Positions 25,971-36,316 of a stretch of 64,000 bases of DNA are shown here, piece by piece (the first letter of the stretch is position 1; each line of letters starts with the position of its first letter). Position numbers and translations under genes: made by a program. Under the pieces are notes generated by a model that was not told where the DNA came from, ran no database searches, and saw nothing but the letters and a program-made list of their open reading frames with translations. The DNA lies in contig CAYRSN010000003.1 in NCBI GenBank assembly GCA_964427185.1, positions 1 through 64,000 of the forward strand, in the 5' to 3' direction. The DNA is from Sulfurivirga sp964427185. GTDB lineage: Bacteria; Pseudomonadota; Gammaproteobacteria; Thiomicrospirales; Thiomicrospiraceae.

Positions 25971-28900
25971 TTATTCAGACGTAACAACTTCTTCAGTATC
26001 CGCCAGTGCATCTTCTATTTCTAATTCATCCGCGTCTTCAACATCAAACTGTCGCTGCATAAAAAGCTTAATCTCCTCTTCAGCGCGCTTAGCCGCTGCG
26101 CGACGCAACTTATGATAAGTAAAGCCTGTACCAGCTGGAATGAGCCGGCCTACAATTACATTTTCTTTTAGTCCAACCAACTGATCACGCTTTCCACTGA
26201 CGGCAGCTTCCGTCAGAACACGGGTCGTCTCCTGGAAAGAGGCCGCAGAAATGAAAGATTCTGTGGCCAAAGCCGCTTTTGTAATCCCAAGCAATACACG
26301 CTGATAACGTGCCGGCTGCTTTCCATCCGCCTCAAGCTTCGCATTGACTTCAACAACGCGATGGTATTCGACCTGATCTCCTTTGATCAGCTCAGAGTCC
26401 CCAGGTTCAACGATTTCCACTTTGCGCAGCATCTGACGCACAATGGTTTCAATATGCTTATCGTTAATCTTTACCCCTTGAAGACGGTAAACATCTTGCA
26501 CTTCATTAACGATATATTGTGTTAATGCTTCCACACCTTTTAGGCGCAAGATATCATGCGGATTCGGCGCACCATCGACAAGAATGTCACCTTTTTCAAC
26601 ACGCTCACCTTCAAAAACACTGATCGTACGCCATTTAGGTACTAGAATCTCAAACGGTTCAGCACCATCATCCGGCGTAATCACAATCCGGTTTTTACCT
26701 TTTGTTTCCTTACCAAAAGATACTACACCTGAAATTTCCGCCATCACAGCCGCTTCTTTAGGCTGACGCGCTTCGAAAAGGTCTGCCACACGTGGAAGAC
26801 CACCGGTAATGTCCCTTGTTTTTGAAGTTTCCTGTGGAATACGCGCCAAAATATCCCCACTACCTACTTGCTGCCCTTCCTGTACAGTAATGGTAGCGTT
26901 TTCTGGCAAGAAATAAATCGCAGGTGAAGTCGTGCCTGGAAAGTTCACAGCCTCCCCGTCTTCTCCCACTAAACGCACATAGGGGCGATCATCTTTATTC
27001 ATGCGGTCTTTTACAGGCTTAACGACTCGCATAGTCAACCCAGTCAACTCGTCTGTGCGCTCTTCAACAGCTCCCTCAAAATTACCAAACTCAACCGTTC
27101 CTTCTACTTCGGTAATAATAGGGTGGGTGTGTGGATCCCACTGAGCGATGATTCGCCCTGACTCCACAGACTCTCCTTCCTTCACCTCCAGCACAGCACC
27201 ATAAGGGATTTTATAGCGTTCCTTCTCACGCCCTGCCTCATCAATAATGACAACCTCTCCAGAGCGTGTTGTCACCATAACCTGGCCTTCAGTATTGGTA
27301 ACTGTCTTCAAGGCATTGAACTTAACTGTCCCTTTTTGCTTCACTTCAACATGGCTCTGAGCAGCTGCTTTAGAAGCCGTCCCTCCGATATGGAACGTTC
27401 GCATCGTCAACTGTGTACCTGGCTCACCAATAGACTGCGCCGCCATTACTCCAACGGCTTCCCCCAAGTTCACCAAATGACCGCGCGCAAGGTCTCGTCC
27501 ATAACACTTACGACACACTCCGACTTTCGCCTGACAGGTAATGGGAGAACGCACTTTAAGGCTATCAATACCATGCTCATCAATCAGCTTTGCAAGCTTT
27601 TCATCAATCAGGGCATTTTTCTCAATCAAAACCGTACCATCTGCCAGATGCACTTCTTCAGCACTGACGCGACCCAATACGCGATCTTTCAGAGATTCAA
27701 CAACATCACCGCCTTCGATCAGTGCATGCATTGTGATTGCACCTTCCGTTCCGCAGTCATCTTCTGTCACGACAACATCCTGCGACACATCTACCAAACG
27801 ACGTGTCAGATAACCAGAGTTGGCCGTTTTCAAAGCGGTATCGGCCAGTCCTTTACGAGCTCCATGCGTAGAGATAAAGTACTGAAGCACGCTCAGGCCT
27901 TCACGGAAGTTCGCCGTAATAGGTGTTTCAATGATGGAGCCATCTGGCTTCGCCATCAAACCACGCATACCGCCAAGCTGGCGCATTTGCGCGACACTTC
28001 CCCGTGCTCCCGAATCTGCCATCATAAAAATAGAGTTAAATGAAAGCTGACGAACTTCATTACCTTCTGGATCCTTAATTGTCTCCCACTGGATTTCATC
28101 CATCATCGCCTTGGTAACCAGCTCGTTAGCATGAGACCAGATATCGATGACCTTGTTATAACGCTCTCCTTCAGTCACCAAGCCCTGCTCATACTGCCGC
28201 TGAATTTCTTTTACCTGCTCTTCAGCCTTTTTAAGAATCTCCGCTTTTTCATGGGGAATAACCATGTCATCGACAGCAAAAGAAAGCCCCGCCAAAGTGG
28301 AGTGGCGGAACCCGGCATACATTAGCTGATCCGCAAATACAACCGTCTCTTTAGGCCCCAGTAGACGATAACAGGCATCAAGCAGCTTGGAAATGTTCTT
28401 CTTGGTAAGGTTGGTATTTAATAGATCAAAGCTCAACCCTTCAGGCAGAATCTTCTTCAACAGTGCACGCCCGGCCGTCGTATCCACAATACGCGTTCTT
28501 TCTTCCGTCGAACCATCTTCATTTTTAAGCACTTCATGTACACGTAATTTAATACGTGAGTGCAAGGTGATCACACCCGCTTCTAGTGCACGCTCAACAT
28601 CTTTCCACGAAGCAAAATACTTCCCTTCACCTGGTGCATACAACTTTTCGCGGCTCATATAGTAAAGCCCTAACACCACATCCTGTGAAGGCACAATAAT
28701 CGGATCACCATTAGCAGGTGACAGTAGGTTATTCGTTGACATCATCAGCGTGCGTGCTTCCAGCTGCGCCTCCAAAGAAAGGGGCACATGCACCGCCATC
28801 TGGTCACCATCAAAATCAGCATTGAAAGCTGCACATACCAGAGGGTGCAACTGAATCGCTTTACCCTCAATCAAAACCGGCTCAAAAGCCTGAATACCTA

Positions 28901-30206
28901 AGCGGTGAAGTGTAGGGGCACGGTTTAGCAAAACCGGATGCTCACGAATAACGCTATCCAGCGCTTCCCAAACTTCCGGTTCCTCGTTTTCGACCATTTT
29001 TTTCGCTTGCTTGATAGTCGCTGCATACCCTTGCTTCAACAGCTTGCTATAGATGAAAGGCTTAAACAGTTCCAGTGCCATCAGCTTAGGCAGACCACAC
29101 TGATGAAGCTTCAATGTTGGTCCAACCACAATCACGGAACGCCCAGAATAGTCGACACGCTTACCCAGTAGATTTTGACGGAAACGCCCTTGCTTACCTT
29201 TAATCATATCCGCAAGAGACTTTAACTGACGCTTATTCGAGCCGGTTACCGCGCGCCCTCGACGCCCGTTATCCAACAGAGAATCTACGGCTTCCTGCAA
29301 CATACGCTTCTCATTGCGCACGATAATATCTGGTGCCATCAGATCCAGCAGTCGTTTCAGTCTATTATTACGGTTAATTACGCGACGGTACAGGTCATTC
29401 AGATCCGATGTAGCAAAACGCCCTCCATCCAGAGGCACCAGCGGACGTAAATCAGGTGGCAGTACAGGCAGAACCTCCAGAATCATCCATTCCGGGCGAT
29501 TACCAGACTGCAAAAAAGCCTCAATAAGCTTCAGACGCTTAGCAATTTTTTTCTGCTTCGTCTGAGAGTTAGTTTCCTGCATCTCCTGACGCAGCTTTTC
29601 AGCTTCTTCCTGTAGGTTAATCGCTTCAAGGCGGCGTTTGATCGCTTCTGCCCCCATCAAAGCTTCAAACTCATCCCCATATTCTTCCAGGGCATCCAGA
29701 TACTCTTCCTCACTCAGAAGTTGCCACTGCTCAAGCGGTGTCAACCCCGGATCTACAACCATAAAGGCTTCAAAATATAAAACAGCCTCAATTTCTTTTA
29801 ATGTCTTATCCAGCATTAAGCCGATGCGCGAGGGCAAAGACTTCAAAAACCAAATATGGGCAACAGGCGCTGCCAACTCAATATGCCCCATTCTTTCTCG
29901 ACGAACTTTGGCTTGTGTAACTTCGACACCGCATTTCTCACAAATAACATCGCAATGTTTTAAACGCTTATACTTACTATACTTACCGCACAAACACTCA
30001 TAGTCTCGAATGGGTCCAAAAATTTTGGCGCAAAACAAACCATCACGTTCCGGTTTAAAAGTACGGTAGTTGATCGTTTCGGGCTTTTTAACTTCACCAT
30101 AAGACCATGAGCGAATTTTTTCGGGTGAAGCAAGGCTGACCCGGATCGCGTCAAAGTCATTCGTGCTGCTTTTTTGGCTTTTGAGGAATCCGATCAATTC
30201 TTTCAT
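25971..30206 (-). CDS. rpoC: DNA-directed RNA polymerase subunit beta'
   Basis: Catalytic clamp subunit, 1411 aa. The N-terminal zinc site is CLCGKYSKYKRLKHCDVICE with the following KCGVEV; the catalytic triple-Asp motif NADFDGDQM is present, and the second zinc site appears at CQAKVGVCRKC. The trigger-loop region MRTFHIGGTAS is conserved. Its ATG overlaps the rpoB stop by four bases (ATGA), whereas E. coli has an intergenic gap. Confidence 0.98.
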   Translation of the reverse strand: MKELIGFLKSQKSSTNDFDAIRVSLASPEKIRSWSYGEVKKPETINYRTFKPERDGLFCAKIFGPIRDYECLCGKYSKYKRLKHCDVICEKCGVEVTQAKVRRERMGHIELAAPVAHIWFLKSLPSRIGLMLDKTLKEIEAVLYFEAFMVVDPGLTPLEQWQLLSEEEYLDALEEYGDEFEALMGAEAIKRRLEAINLQEEAEKLRQEMQETNSQTKQKKIAKRLKLIEAFLQSGNRPEWMILEVLPVLPPDLRPLVPLDGGRFATSDLNDLYRRVINRNNRLKRLLDLMAPDIIVRNEKRMLQEAVDSLLDNGRRGRAVTGSNKRQLKSLADMIKGKQGRFRQNLLGKRVDYSGRSVIVVGPTLKLHQCGLPKLMALELFKPFIYSKLLKQGYAATIKQAKKMVENEEPEVWEALDSVIREHPVLLNRAPTLHRLGIQAFEPVLIEGKAIQLHPLVCAAFNADFDGDQMAVHVPLSLEAQLEARTLMMSTNNLLSPANGDPIIVPSQDVVLGLYYMSREKLYAPGEGKYFASWKDVERALEAGVITLHSRIKLRVHEVLKNEDGSTEERTRIVDTTAGRALLKKILPEGLSFDLLNTNLTKKNISKLLDACYRLLGPKETVVFADQLMYAGFRHSTLAGLSFAVDDMVIPHEKAEILKKAEEQVKEIQRQYEQGLVTEGERYNKVIDIWSHANELVTKAMMDEIQWETIKDPEGNEVRQLSFNSIFMMADSGARGSVAQMRQLGGMRGLMAKPDGSIIETPITANFREGLSVLQYFISTHGARKGLADTALKTANSGYLTRRLVDVSQDVVVTEDDCGTEGAITMHALIEGGDVVESLKDRVLGRVSAEEVHLADGTVLIEKNALIDEKLAKLIDEHGIDSLKVRSPITCQAKVGVCRKCYGRDLARGHLVNLGEAVGVMAAQSIGEPGTQLTMRTFHIGGTASKAAAQSHVEVKQKGTVKFNALKTVTNTEGQVMVTTRSGEVVIIDEAGREKERYKIPYGAVLEVKEGESVESGRIIAQWDPHTHPIITEVEGTVEFGNFEGAVEERTDELTGLTMRVVKPVKDRMNKDDRPYVRLVGEDGEAVNFPGTTSPAIYFLPENATITVQEGQQVGSGDILARIPQETSKTRDITGGLPRVADLFEARQPKEAAVMAEISGVVSFGKETKGKNRIVITPDDGAEPFEILVPKWRTISVFEGERVEKGDILVDGAPNPHDILRLKGVEALTQYIVNEVQDVYRLQGVKINDKHIETIVRQMLRKVEIVEPGDSELIKGDQVEYHRVVEVNAKLEADGKQPARYQRVLLGITKAALATESFISAASFQETTRVLTEAAVSGKRDQLVGLKENVIVGRLIPAGTGFTYHKLRRAAAKRAEEEIKLFMQRQFDVEDADELEIEDALADTEEVVTSE

Positions 30207-33200
30207 TTCTCTTGCTCCAATTCAATGTCGATACCCAAGGCACGGATTTCTTTACGCAGTACACTGAAAGACTCCGGCATGCCTGGCTCCATATATTGAT
30301 CTCCATCTACGATATTTTTGTACATACGTGTGCGGCCATTCAGGTCATCTGACTTCACTGTTAGCATTTCCTGCAAAGTAAAGGCAGCACCATAGGCCTC
30401 AAGCGCCCATACTTCCATCTCACCAAAACGCTGTCCACCAAATTGAGCTTTACCACCCAGTGGCTGCTGCGTTACCAAACTGTAAGGCCCTGTTGAGCGC
30501 GCATGCATTTTGTCATCAACCAGATGATTTAGTTTCAACATATACATATAGCCCACCGTCACAGGCCGATCGAACTTCTCACCCGTGCGACCATCAAATA
30601 AGGTCATCTGACCACTTTCGGGTAAATCCGCCAGTTTCAACTGCTTTTTGATCTGCGCCTCTGATGCACCATCAAAAACAGGTGTTGCCATCGGTACACC
30701 ATTTTTCAAATTGTGTGCCAACTCAAGAACTTCTTCATCAGTGAAACTGTCCAAATCTGCAGGCTGACCCTCAGTTTCGTTATAGATTTTTTTCATAAAT
30801 GCTCGCAGCTCTTCAAGAGCGCGTTGCTGCTCCAGCATTTCGTTAATCTTGTCCCCCAAACCTTTTGCTGCCAGCCCCAAATGCGTTTCAAGAATCTGCC
30901 CCACATTCATTCGGGACGGAACCCCCAGAGGGTTCAAGCAGATATCAACCGGCTGACCATTCTCATCATAGGGCATATCTTCAACCGGCGCGATACGTGA
31001 AATCACACCCTTGTTACCATGACGACCCGCCATCTTGTCACCTGGCTGAATACGGCGCTTCATGGCAACATATACTTTCACCATCTTGGAAACACCTGGA
31101 GGCAACTCATCTCCTTGGCTCAATTTTTTACGTTTTTCTTCGTAGAACTGTTCCAGCTCTTCTTTTTTCTGTACAAGCTGCTGCTGCAATACTTCCAACT
31201 GACGCACCAGGTCTTCATTGGACAGCTCCAACTCAAACCATTTTTCTCGAGGCGTCTCTTTCAGTAAAGTTTTCGTAACCTTCTTCCCGTTATTCAGCTG
31301 TTTATTGAGCAACAGCTTTTCCAAACGGTCGTAAACATCATCCTCCAGAATCTTGTACTGCACATTAATGTCAGCACGAATCTTGGCAAGCTGCTCTTCT
31401 CGAATCGCCTTGGCACGAGCATCCAGTTTTACACCTTCACGCGTATAAACCTGAACATCAATAACTGTCCCTTCAACACCTTTAGGTACCCGCAAAGAGG
31501 TATCCTTCACATCAGAGGCTTTCTCGCCAAAAATCGCCCGCAAGAGTTTTTCTTCTGGAGAAAGCTGCTGTTCACCTTTAGGAGTTACCTTACCAACCAA
31601 AATGTCACCTTGCTTCACCTGTGCACCGATAAAAATCACGCCAGTTTCATCTAGTTTTGCAAGCGCAGACTCACTGACATTTGGAATATCTGCCGTAATT
31701 TCTTCAGGCCCTAATTTAGTATCACGCGCAAGGCAGGTCATTTCTTCAATATGAATAGTGGTATATCGATCCTGCTCAACAACACGCTCAGAAATAAGAA
31801 TGGAGTCTTCAAAGTTATATCCATTCCAGGGCACAAAGGCGACTCGCATGTTTTGCCCCAGCGCCAACTCACCCAAATCGGTAGAAGGACCATCTGCCAG
31901 CACATCGCCTTTGGCTATCACATCTCCTGCTTTCACAATCGGGCGCTGGTTCATACAGGTATTCTGGTTTGAGCGCTGGTATTTCACCAGGTTATAAATA
32001 TCAACCCCTGTTTCACACTCCTGGATTTCCTCCTCATTCACACGCACAACAATCCGTTGCGCATCTGATGAAACAACCACTCCCCCACGGTGAGCAACAA
32101 CCGTAACACCTGAGTCAATGGCTACTTTACGCTCCATGCCTGTGCCTACCAATGGCTTATCCGCCTTCACGGTAGGTACGGCCTGACGTTGCATGTTAGA
32201 CCCCATCAGGGCACGGTTTGCATCATCATGCTCCAAAAATGGAATCAGAGAAGCAGCCACAGAAACAATTTGTTGCGGCGCAATATCCATATAGTTCACA
32301 TCTTTTGCTGAAGCCAATGTGAACTCATTTTTATGGCGTGCTGAAACCAAGTCTTCTTTGATTTTTCCGGTTTCATCCACCTCAACATTGGCCTGAGCAA
32401 TCACATACTGTGCCTCATCAATGGCCGAAATATAATGCACTTCATCTGTCACACGGCCATCCACCACCTTGCGATAAGGGGTTTCCAGGAATCCATACTG
32501 ATTGGTACGCGCATAAACCGCCAATGTATTGATCAACCCGATATTGGGGCCTTCCGGTGTTTCAATAGGGCACAGACGCCCATAATGCGTAGGATGCACA
32601 TCTCGTACTTCAAAGCCTGCCCGCTCACGGGTTAAGCCACCCGGCCCCAGTGCCGACACACGACGCTTATGAGTGATTTCAGATAAAGGGTTGACCTGAT
32701 CCATAAACTGAGAAAGCTGACTGGAGCCGAAAAACTCCTTAATCGCCGCTGCAACCGGTTTAGCATTCACTAAGTCTTGGGGCATCAAACCATCCGTTTC
32801 AGCGTTATTCAGTCGCTCCTTAACTGCCCGCTCAACTCGCACCAGACCAACACGGAAAGCATTCTCTGCCATCTCTCCCACTGCACGAATACGACGGTTG
32901 CCCAACGTATCTATATCGTCTGTCGTACTCTTGCCATTACGGATATTGATCAACTCTTTAACAACATCAACAATATCATCATTGGTTAAAACACGAGGCC
33001 CTTCGTCTGTTTCACGCCCAAGACGGCGGTTAAGTTTCATGCGCCCAACAACCGTCAGATCATAACGTTCTTCCGAGAAGAAAAGGTCATTGAACAATTG
33101 CTCAGCCGTTTCTTTTGTAGGTGGCTCACCTGGACGCATCATGCGGTAAATTTCCACTTGAGCTTCCATCTGACTGGTAGTGTGATCGGCAGCCATCGTG

Positions 33201-34270
33201 CGGGAAATATAATCCCCAGCTTCCAGCTCATCAACATAAAGCACTTTAAATACCAGAGCATTTTGCTTAGACAGCTGCTCGGCTATTTCAGGCGTAATGA
33301 CACTATTTGCCTGAACCAGAATCTCTCCGGTTTCTGTGTCAACAACATCTTCACCAGCCACTTTACCGATAACATACTCTTCCGGCACGTCCAACCACTC
33401 AACACCAGCCTCTTTAAACTGCTTGATTGTACGGCTGGTAATTTTCTTGCCTGCTTTCACCAACACTTTGTCACCGGCCACAATATCAAAAGTAGCTGTT
33501 TGCCCTTTCAAGTGCTCCGGGTTAACTTTGATTTTGAAATGACCTTTTTCCACTTTAATATCGGTCATCTCAAAGAACATTTCTAAAATCTGCTGGTTGT
33601 CATATCCCATTGCTCTAAGCAAAACGGTCACAGGCAGTTTGCGGCGACGGTCAATGCGAGCATAAACCAGGTCATTCTGGTCAAATTCAAAATCTAGCCA
33701 TGAGCCTCTATATGGAATAATGCGTGCATTAAACAGCACCTTGCCTGAGCTACTTGACTTACCTTTATCACTGTCAAACACCACACCCGGAGACCGGTGT
33801 AGCTGAGTGACGATAACCCGTTCAGTACCATTGATCACAAAGGTACCTGTTTCTGTCATCAAAGGAACATCTCCCAGATAGACAACCTGCTCTTTGACAT
33901 CCTTTATTTTCTTTTTCTTATTTGCACCGACAGTATCTTTGTCGTACAGCACAACTCGCATCTTGACACGCAAAGGCGCATCATAAGTCACTCCGCGAAG
34001 CTTACATTCACGCACATCAAACTCTGGCTGCCCAACTTCATAGCTTACGAACTCAAGGTCTGCTGTGCCAGCTACACCATGAATAGGGAAAATGGACTTA
34101 AATGCAGCCTGCAAACCAACTTCTTTGCGTTTTTCAGGCGAAACATCCAGCTGAAGAAACTCAGCGTAAGAGCTTTTCTGTAAAGATAGAAGATAGGGCA
34201 CATCCAAAATAGATGGACGTTTAGCGAAATTCTTACGTACGCGTTTTTTTTCTGTCAGAGAGTAGGCCAT
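30203..34270 (-). CDS. rpoB: DNA-directed RNA polymerase subunit beta
   Basis: Second catalytic subunit, 1355 aa. The rifampicin pocket reads GSSQLSQFMDQVNPLSEITH followed by KRRVSALGPGGL; compared with E. coli, Asn518 is Val and Ile530 is Val, while D516, H526 and S531 are unchanged. Other conserved parts are GRHGNKGVIS and the C-terminal GGQRFGEMEVWALEAYGA. Preceded by an attenuator-like terminator and a long hairpin in the 215-base gap to rplL. Confidence 0.98.
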   Translation of the reverse strand: MAYSLTEKKRVRKNFAKRPSILDVPYLLSLQKSSYAEFLQLDVSPEKRKEVGLQAAFKSIFPIHGVAGTADLEFVSYEVGQPEFDVRECKLRGVTYDAPLRVKMRVVLYDKDTVGANKKKKIKDVKEQVVYLGDVPLMTETGTFVINGTERVIVTQLHRSPGVVFDSDKGKSSSSGKVLFNARIIPYRGSWLDFEFDQNDLVYARIDRRRKLPVTVLLRAMGYDNQQILEMFFEMTDIKVEKGHFKIKVNPEHLKGQTATFDIVAGDKVLVKAGKKITSRTIKQFKEAGVEWLDVPEEYVIGKVAGEDVVDTETGEILVQANSVITPEIAEQLSKQNALVFKVLYVDELEAGDYISRTMAADHTTSQMEAQVEIYRMMRPGEPPTKETAEQLFNDLFFSEERYDLTVVGRMKLNRRLGRETDEGPRVLTNDDIVDVVKELINIRNGKSTTDDIDTLGNRRIRAVGEMAENAFRVGLVRVERAVKERLNNAETDGLMPQDLVNAKPVAAAIKEFFGSSQLSQFMDQVNPLSEITHKRRVSALGPGGLTRERAGFEVRDVHPTHYGRLCPIETPEGPNIGLINTLAVYARTNQYGFLETPYRKVVDGRVTDEVHYISAIDEAQYVIAQANVEVDETGKIKEDLVSARHKNEFTLASAKDVNYMDIAPQQIVSVAASLIPFLEHDDANRALMGSNMQRQAVPTVKADKPLVGTGMERKVAIDSGVTVVAHRGGVVVSSDAQRIVVRVNEEEIQECETGVDIYNLVKYQRSNQNTCMNQRPIVKAGDVIAKGDVLADGPSTDLGELALGQNMRVAFVPWNGYNFEDSILISERVVEQDRYTTIHIEEMTCLARDTKLGPEEITADIPNVSESALAKLDETGVIFIGAQVKQGDILVGKVTPKGEQQLSPEEKLLRAIFGEKASDVKDTSLRVPKGVEGTVIDVQVYTREGVKLDARAKAIREEQLAKIRADINVQYKILEDDVYDRLEKLLLNKQLNNGKKVTKTLLKETPREKWFELELSNEDLVRQLEVLQQQLVQKKEELEQFYEEKRKKLSQGDELPPGVSKMVKVYVAMKRRIQPGDKMAGRHGNKGVISRIAPVEDMPYDENGQPVDICLNPLGVPSRMNVGQILETHLGLAAKGLGDKINEMLEQQRALEELRAFMKKIYNETEGQPADLDSFTDEEVLELAHNLKNGVPMATPVFDGASEAQIKKQLKLADLPESGQMTLFDGRTGEKFDRPVTVGYMYMLKLNHLVDDKMHARSTGPYSLVTQQPLGGKAQFGGQRFGEMEVWALEAYGAAFTLQEMLTVKSDDLNGRTRMYKNIVDGDQYMEPGMPESFSVLRKEIRALGIDIELEQEK

Positions 34271-34348
34271 TTTTACCTCGAGGACTCACTATAATGGTTG
34301 AAAAGTGTGGTTTCCCCACTTCCCCATGCAGATATCAAGAGCCATCTG

Positions 34349-34420
34349 CGTGCTCACTAAACTTATAGGCTTTAATGTGGTAATAACTAAAGCCCATAAG
34401 TTTAGCTGGCAGAAAGCACG
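34349..34420 (-). promoter_or_regulatory. Long RNase III-type hairpin in the rplL-rpoB spacer
   Basis: Arms 34357-34374 and 34388-34405 pair over 18 positions with one G-U, around a 13-base loop; CGTGCT (34349-34354) and AGCACG (34415-34420) extend the stem by six pairs after an internal loop. In E. coli the same spacer contains an RNase III cleavage site. That this one is cleaved is inferred from shape and position. Confidence 0.65.
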
Positions 34421-34448
34421 AAAAGGCCGGTGGAAATCCACCAGCCTT
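34421..34448 (-). terminator. Attenuating terminator between rplL and rpoB
   Basis: Eleven paired positions (AAGGCTGGTGG with CCACCGGCCTT, one wobble) around ATTT, followed by TTTT on the minus strand, 37 bases after rplL. In E. coli a partial terminator at this place sets the ratio of ribosomal proteins to RNA polymerase; the same role is likely. Confidence 0.85.
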
Positions 34449-34485
34449 ATCATGCTGCTACAAAGCGCAGCTTATACAGAAGCGA

Positions 34486-34869
34486 TTACTTAACTTCAGC
34501 TTCTGCACCTGCTTCTTCAAGCTGCTTCTTAATTTCTTCAGCTTCTTCCTTAGAAACACCTTCTTTCAGAACGGTTGGCGCAGATTCTACAGCTTCCTTA
34601 GCTTCTTTCAGACCCAGGCCTGTAATCGCACGTACTGCTTTAATCGCAGCAACCTTGTTACCGCCTGCAGACTTCAGTACAACATCAAACTCAGTCTTCT
34701 CTTCAGCACCGCCAGCATCACCACCTGCTGCAGGTGCAGCAACAGCAACAGCCGCAGCAGCAGCTGAAACGCCGAACTTTTCTTCCATTGCTTCAACCAG
34801 CTCAACAACTTCCATTACGGACATGTTGGCAATCGCTTCCAAAATATCGTCTTTAGTCAAATCTGCCAT
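34486..34869 (-). CDS. rplL: 50S ribosomal protein L7/L12
   Basis: Stalk protein that recruits translation factors, 127 aa. N-terminal dimer domain, an Ala/Gly-rich hinge (AAAAAVAVAAPAAGGDAGGA, about 36-55) and a C-terminal domain with GLGLKEAKEAVE. The start is the ATG at 34869 (MADLTKDD) behind GGGAGAA; an in-frame TTG five codons upstream covers that site and is rejected. Confidence 0.97.
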   Translation of the reverse strand: MADLTKDDILEAIANMSVMEVVELVEAMEEKFGVSAAAAAVAVAAPAAGGDAGGAEEKTEFDVVLKSAGGNKVAAIKAVRAITGLGLKEAKEAVESAPTVLKEGVSKEEAEEIKKQLEEAGAEAEVK

Positions 34870-34918
34870 GTTGATTTCTCCCAACTAATAAGTGAAATGT
34901 AAAATTTTATTAAGTAAA

Positions 34919-35446
34919 TTATGCTGCTTCTTTTTTGTCCTTGATCGCTGCAACCGTGCGAACAAGCTTGCCAGGAACCTCGTTGAGCGTCTTCGCCAAC
35001 TGCTCCACTGGCGCTTTCATCACGAACATCAGCTTACTCAAGGCCTCGTCATAAGTCGGCAACGAAGCAACCGCATCAAGCTCACTACCAGGCATTGCAC
35101 CATTACCAATGGACAACACTTTAGGTTCCAGCGCAGGCACTTCCTTACGGAAAGCCTTCACAATACGCGCGGCAGAACCCGGGTCTTCCATTGAGATAAC
35201 CAGCACAAGTGGCCCAACCAGTTTGTCTCCAATATCTTCAAACTGAGTGCCTTGTAAAGCACGACGCGTCAGCGTATTTTTAACAACACGCACGACCACG
35301 CCTGCTTCCCGCGCCTGGCGACGCAATGCGGTCATCTGCTCCACTGTCAACCCGCGATATTCAGCAGCCACAATCGAATAAGCGCTCTCTGCAAGAGCAT
35401 GCACTTCTTCGACAATGCGCTTTTTATCTTCGAGCTTCAGAGCCAT
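34919..35446 (-). CDS. rplJ: 50S ribosomal protein L10
   Basis: Base of the L7/L12 stalk and, with L12, autorepressor of its operon; 175 aa. ALKLEDKKRIVEEVHALAES and the AAEYRGLTVEQMTALRRQAR segment are typical. The 171-base leader before it has room for the L10-binding RNA structure. Strong AGGAGG-like site GGAGG seven bases before ATG. Confidence 0.97.
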   Translation of the reverse strand: MALKLEDKKRIVEEVHALAESAYSIVAAEYRGLTVEQMTALRRQAREAGVVVRVVKNTLTRRALQGTQFEDIGDKLVGPLVLVISMEDPGSAARIVKAFRKEVPALEPKVLSIGNGAMPGSELDAVASLPTYDEALSKLMFVMKAPVEQLAKTLNEVPGKLVRTVAAIKDKKEAA

Positions 35447-35617
35447 ATAACCTCCAATCTAAGGCTTGCGCCTCCTCCATCTACATAGGCGAATTTTAAG
35501 CCTCGACCATCGAGACACCTATGGTCTGCGATGGGTTTCACCATAGTCGGAGAAATCCCAATCGCACTGACGGCTTACGCCGCTGGGCAAGCGCCCAAAT
35601 GCCTCATCTTAAAAAGA
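35447..35617 (-). promoter_or_regulatory. L10-type leader RNA (rplA-rplJ spacer)
   Basis: A structured 171-base spacer precedes rplJ. A 9-bp helix pairs TGCGATTGGG with CCCATCGCA (one bulged base), and CGGCGTAAGCCG forms a small helix. In relatives this spacer binds L10(L12)4 and represses translation; the assignment here rests on position, length and these helices. Confidence 0.55.
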
Positions 35618-36313
35618 TCAAGCATCCAAACTTGCTGTATCCACAGTAATACCAGGACCCATCGTGCTACTTACCGCAACTTTCTTCAGATAAACACCTT
35701 TTGCGGAAGAGGGTCTTAGTTTTTGAAGATCACTTAACAAAGCTTCCAAGTTTTCTTTCAGTTGCTCAGGCGTAAAGCTGGCTTTACCGATTGGCGCATG
35801 AACGATACCTGCCTTATCTACCCGGTAACGCACTTGACCTGCTTTAGCATTTTTAACAGCCTCTGCCACATTCGGCGTGACCGTGCCTGTTTTAGGATTA
35901 GGCATTAAGCCGCGTGGCCCCAGAATCTGACCTAACTGCCCCACAACACGCATCGCATCAGGACTTGCAACTACCACGTCAAAATCCATCATGCCTTTTT
36001 TAATCTCTTCCGCCAGGTCTTCCATGCCTACATAGTCGGCACCCGCAGCCTTTGCTGCTTCAGCTTGCGCCTCACCTGTAAACACCGCAACCTTAACGTT
36101 TTTACCCGTGCCATGTGGCAGCACTGTAGCACCCCGAACAACCTGATCTGATTTACGAGGATCCACACCCAAACGAATCGCAGCATCCACAGACTCATCA
36201 AATTTGGCGGTCGCAAACTCTTTCACCAAATTAAAGGCATCTTCTGCACTATAAACCTTGGTGGTATCCAGCTTTTCCTTGATCAATTTTTGCTTTTTTG
36301 TCAGCTTTGCCAT
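35618..36313 (-). CDS. rplA: 50S ribosomal protein L1
   Basis: L1-stalk protein that moves the E-site tRNA; in E. coli it also represses rplK-rplA translation. The 231-aa protein has RLGVDPRKSDQVVRGATVLP, GPRGLMPNPKTGTVT and the end SSTMGPGITVDTASLDA. Three bases after rplK, hence coupled. Confidence 0.97.
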   Translation of the reverse strand: MAKLTKKQKLIKEKLDTTKVYSAEDAFNLVKEFATAKFDESVDAAIRLGVDPRKSDQVVRGATVLPHGTGKNVKVAVFTGEAQAEAAKAAGADYVGMEDLAEEIKKGMMDFDVVVASPDAMRVVGQLGQILGPRGLMPNPKTGTVTPNVAEAVKNAKAGQVRYRVDKAGIVHAPIGKASFTPEQLKENLEALLSDLQKLRPSSAKGVYLKKVAVSSTMGPGITVDTASLDA

Positions 36314-36316
36314 CTA

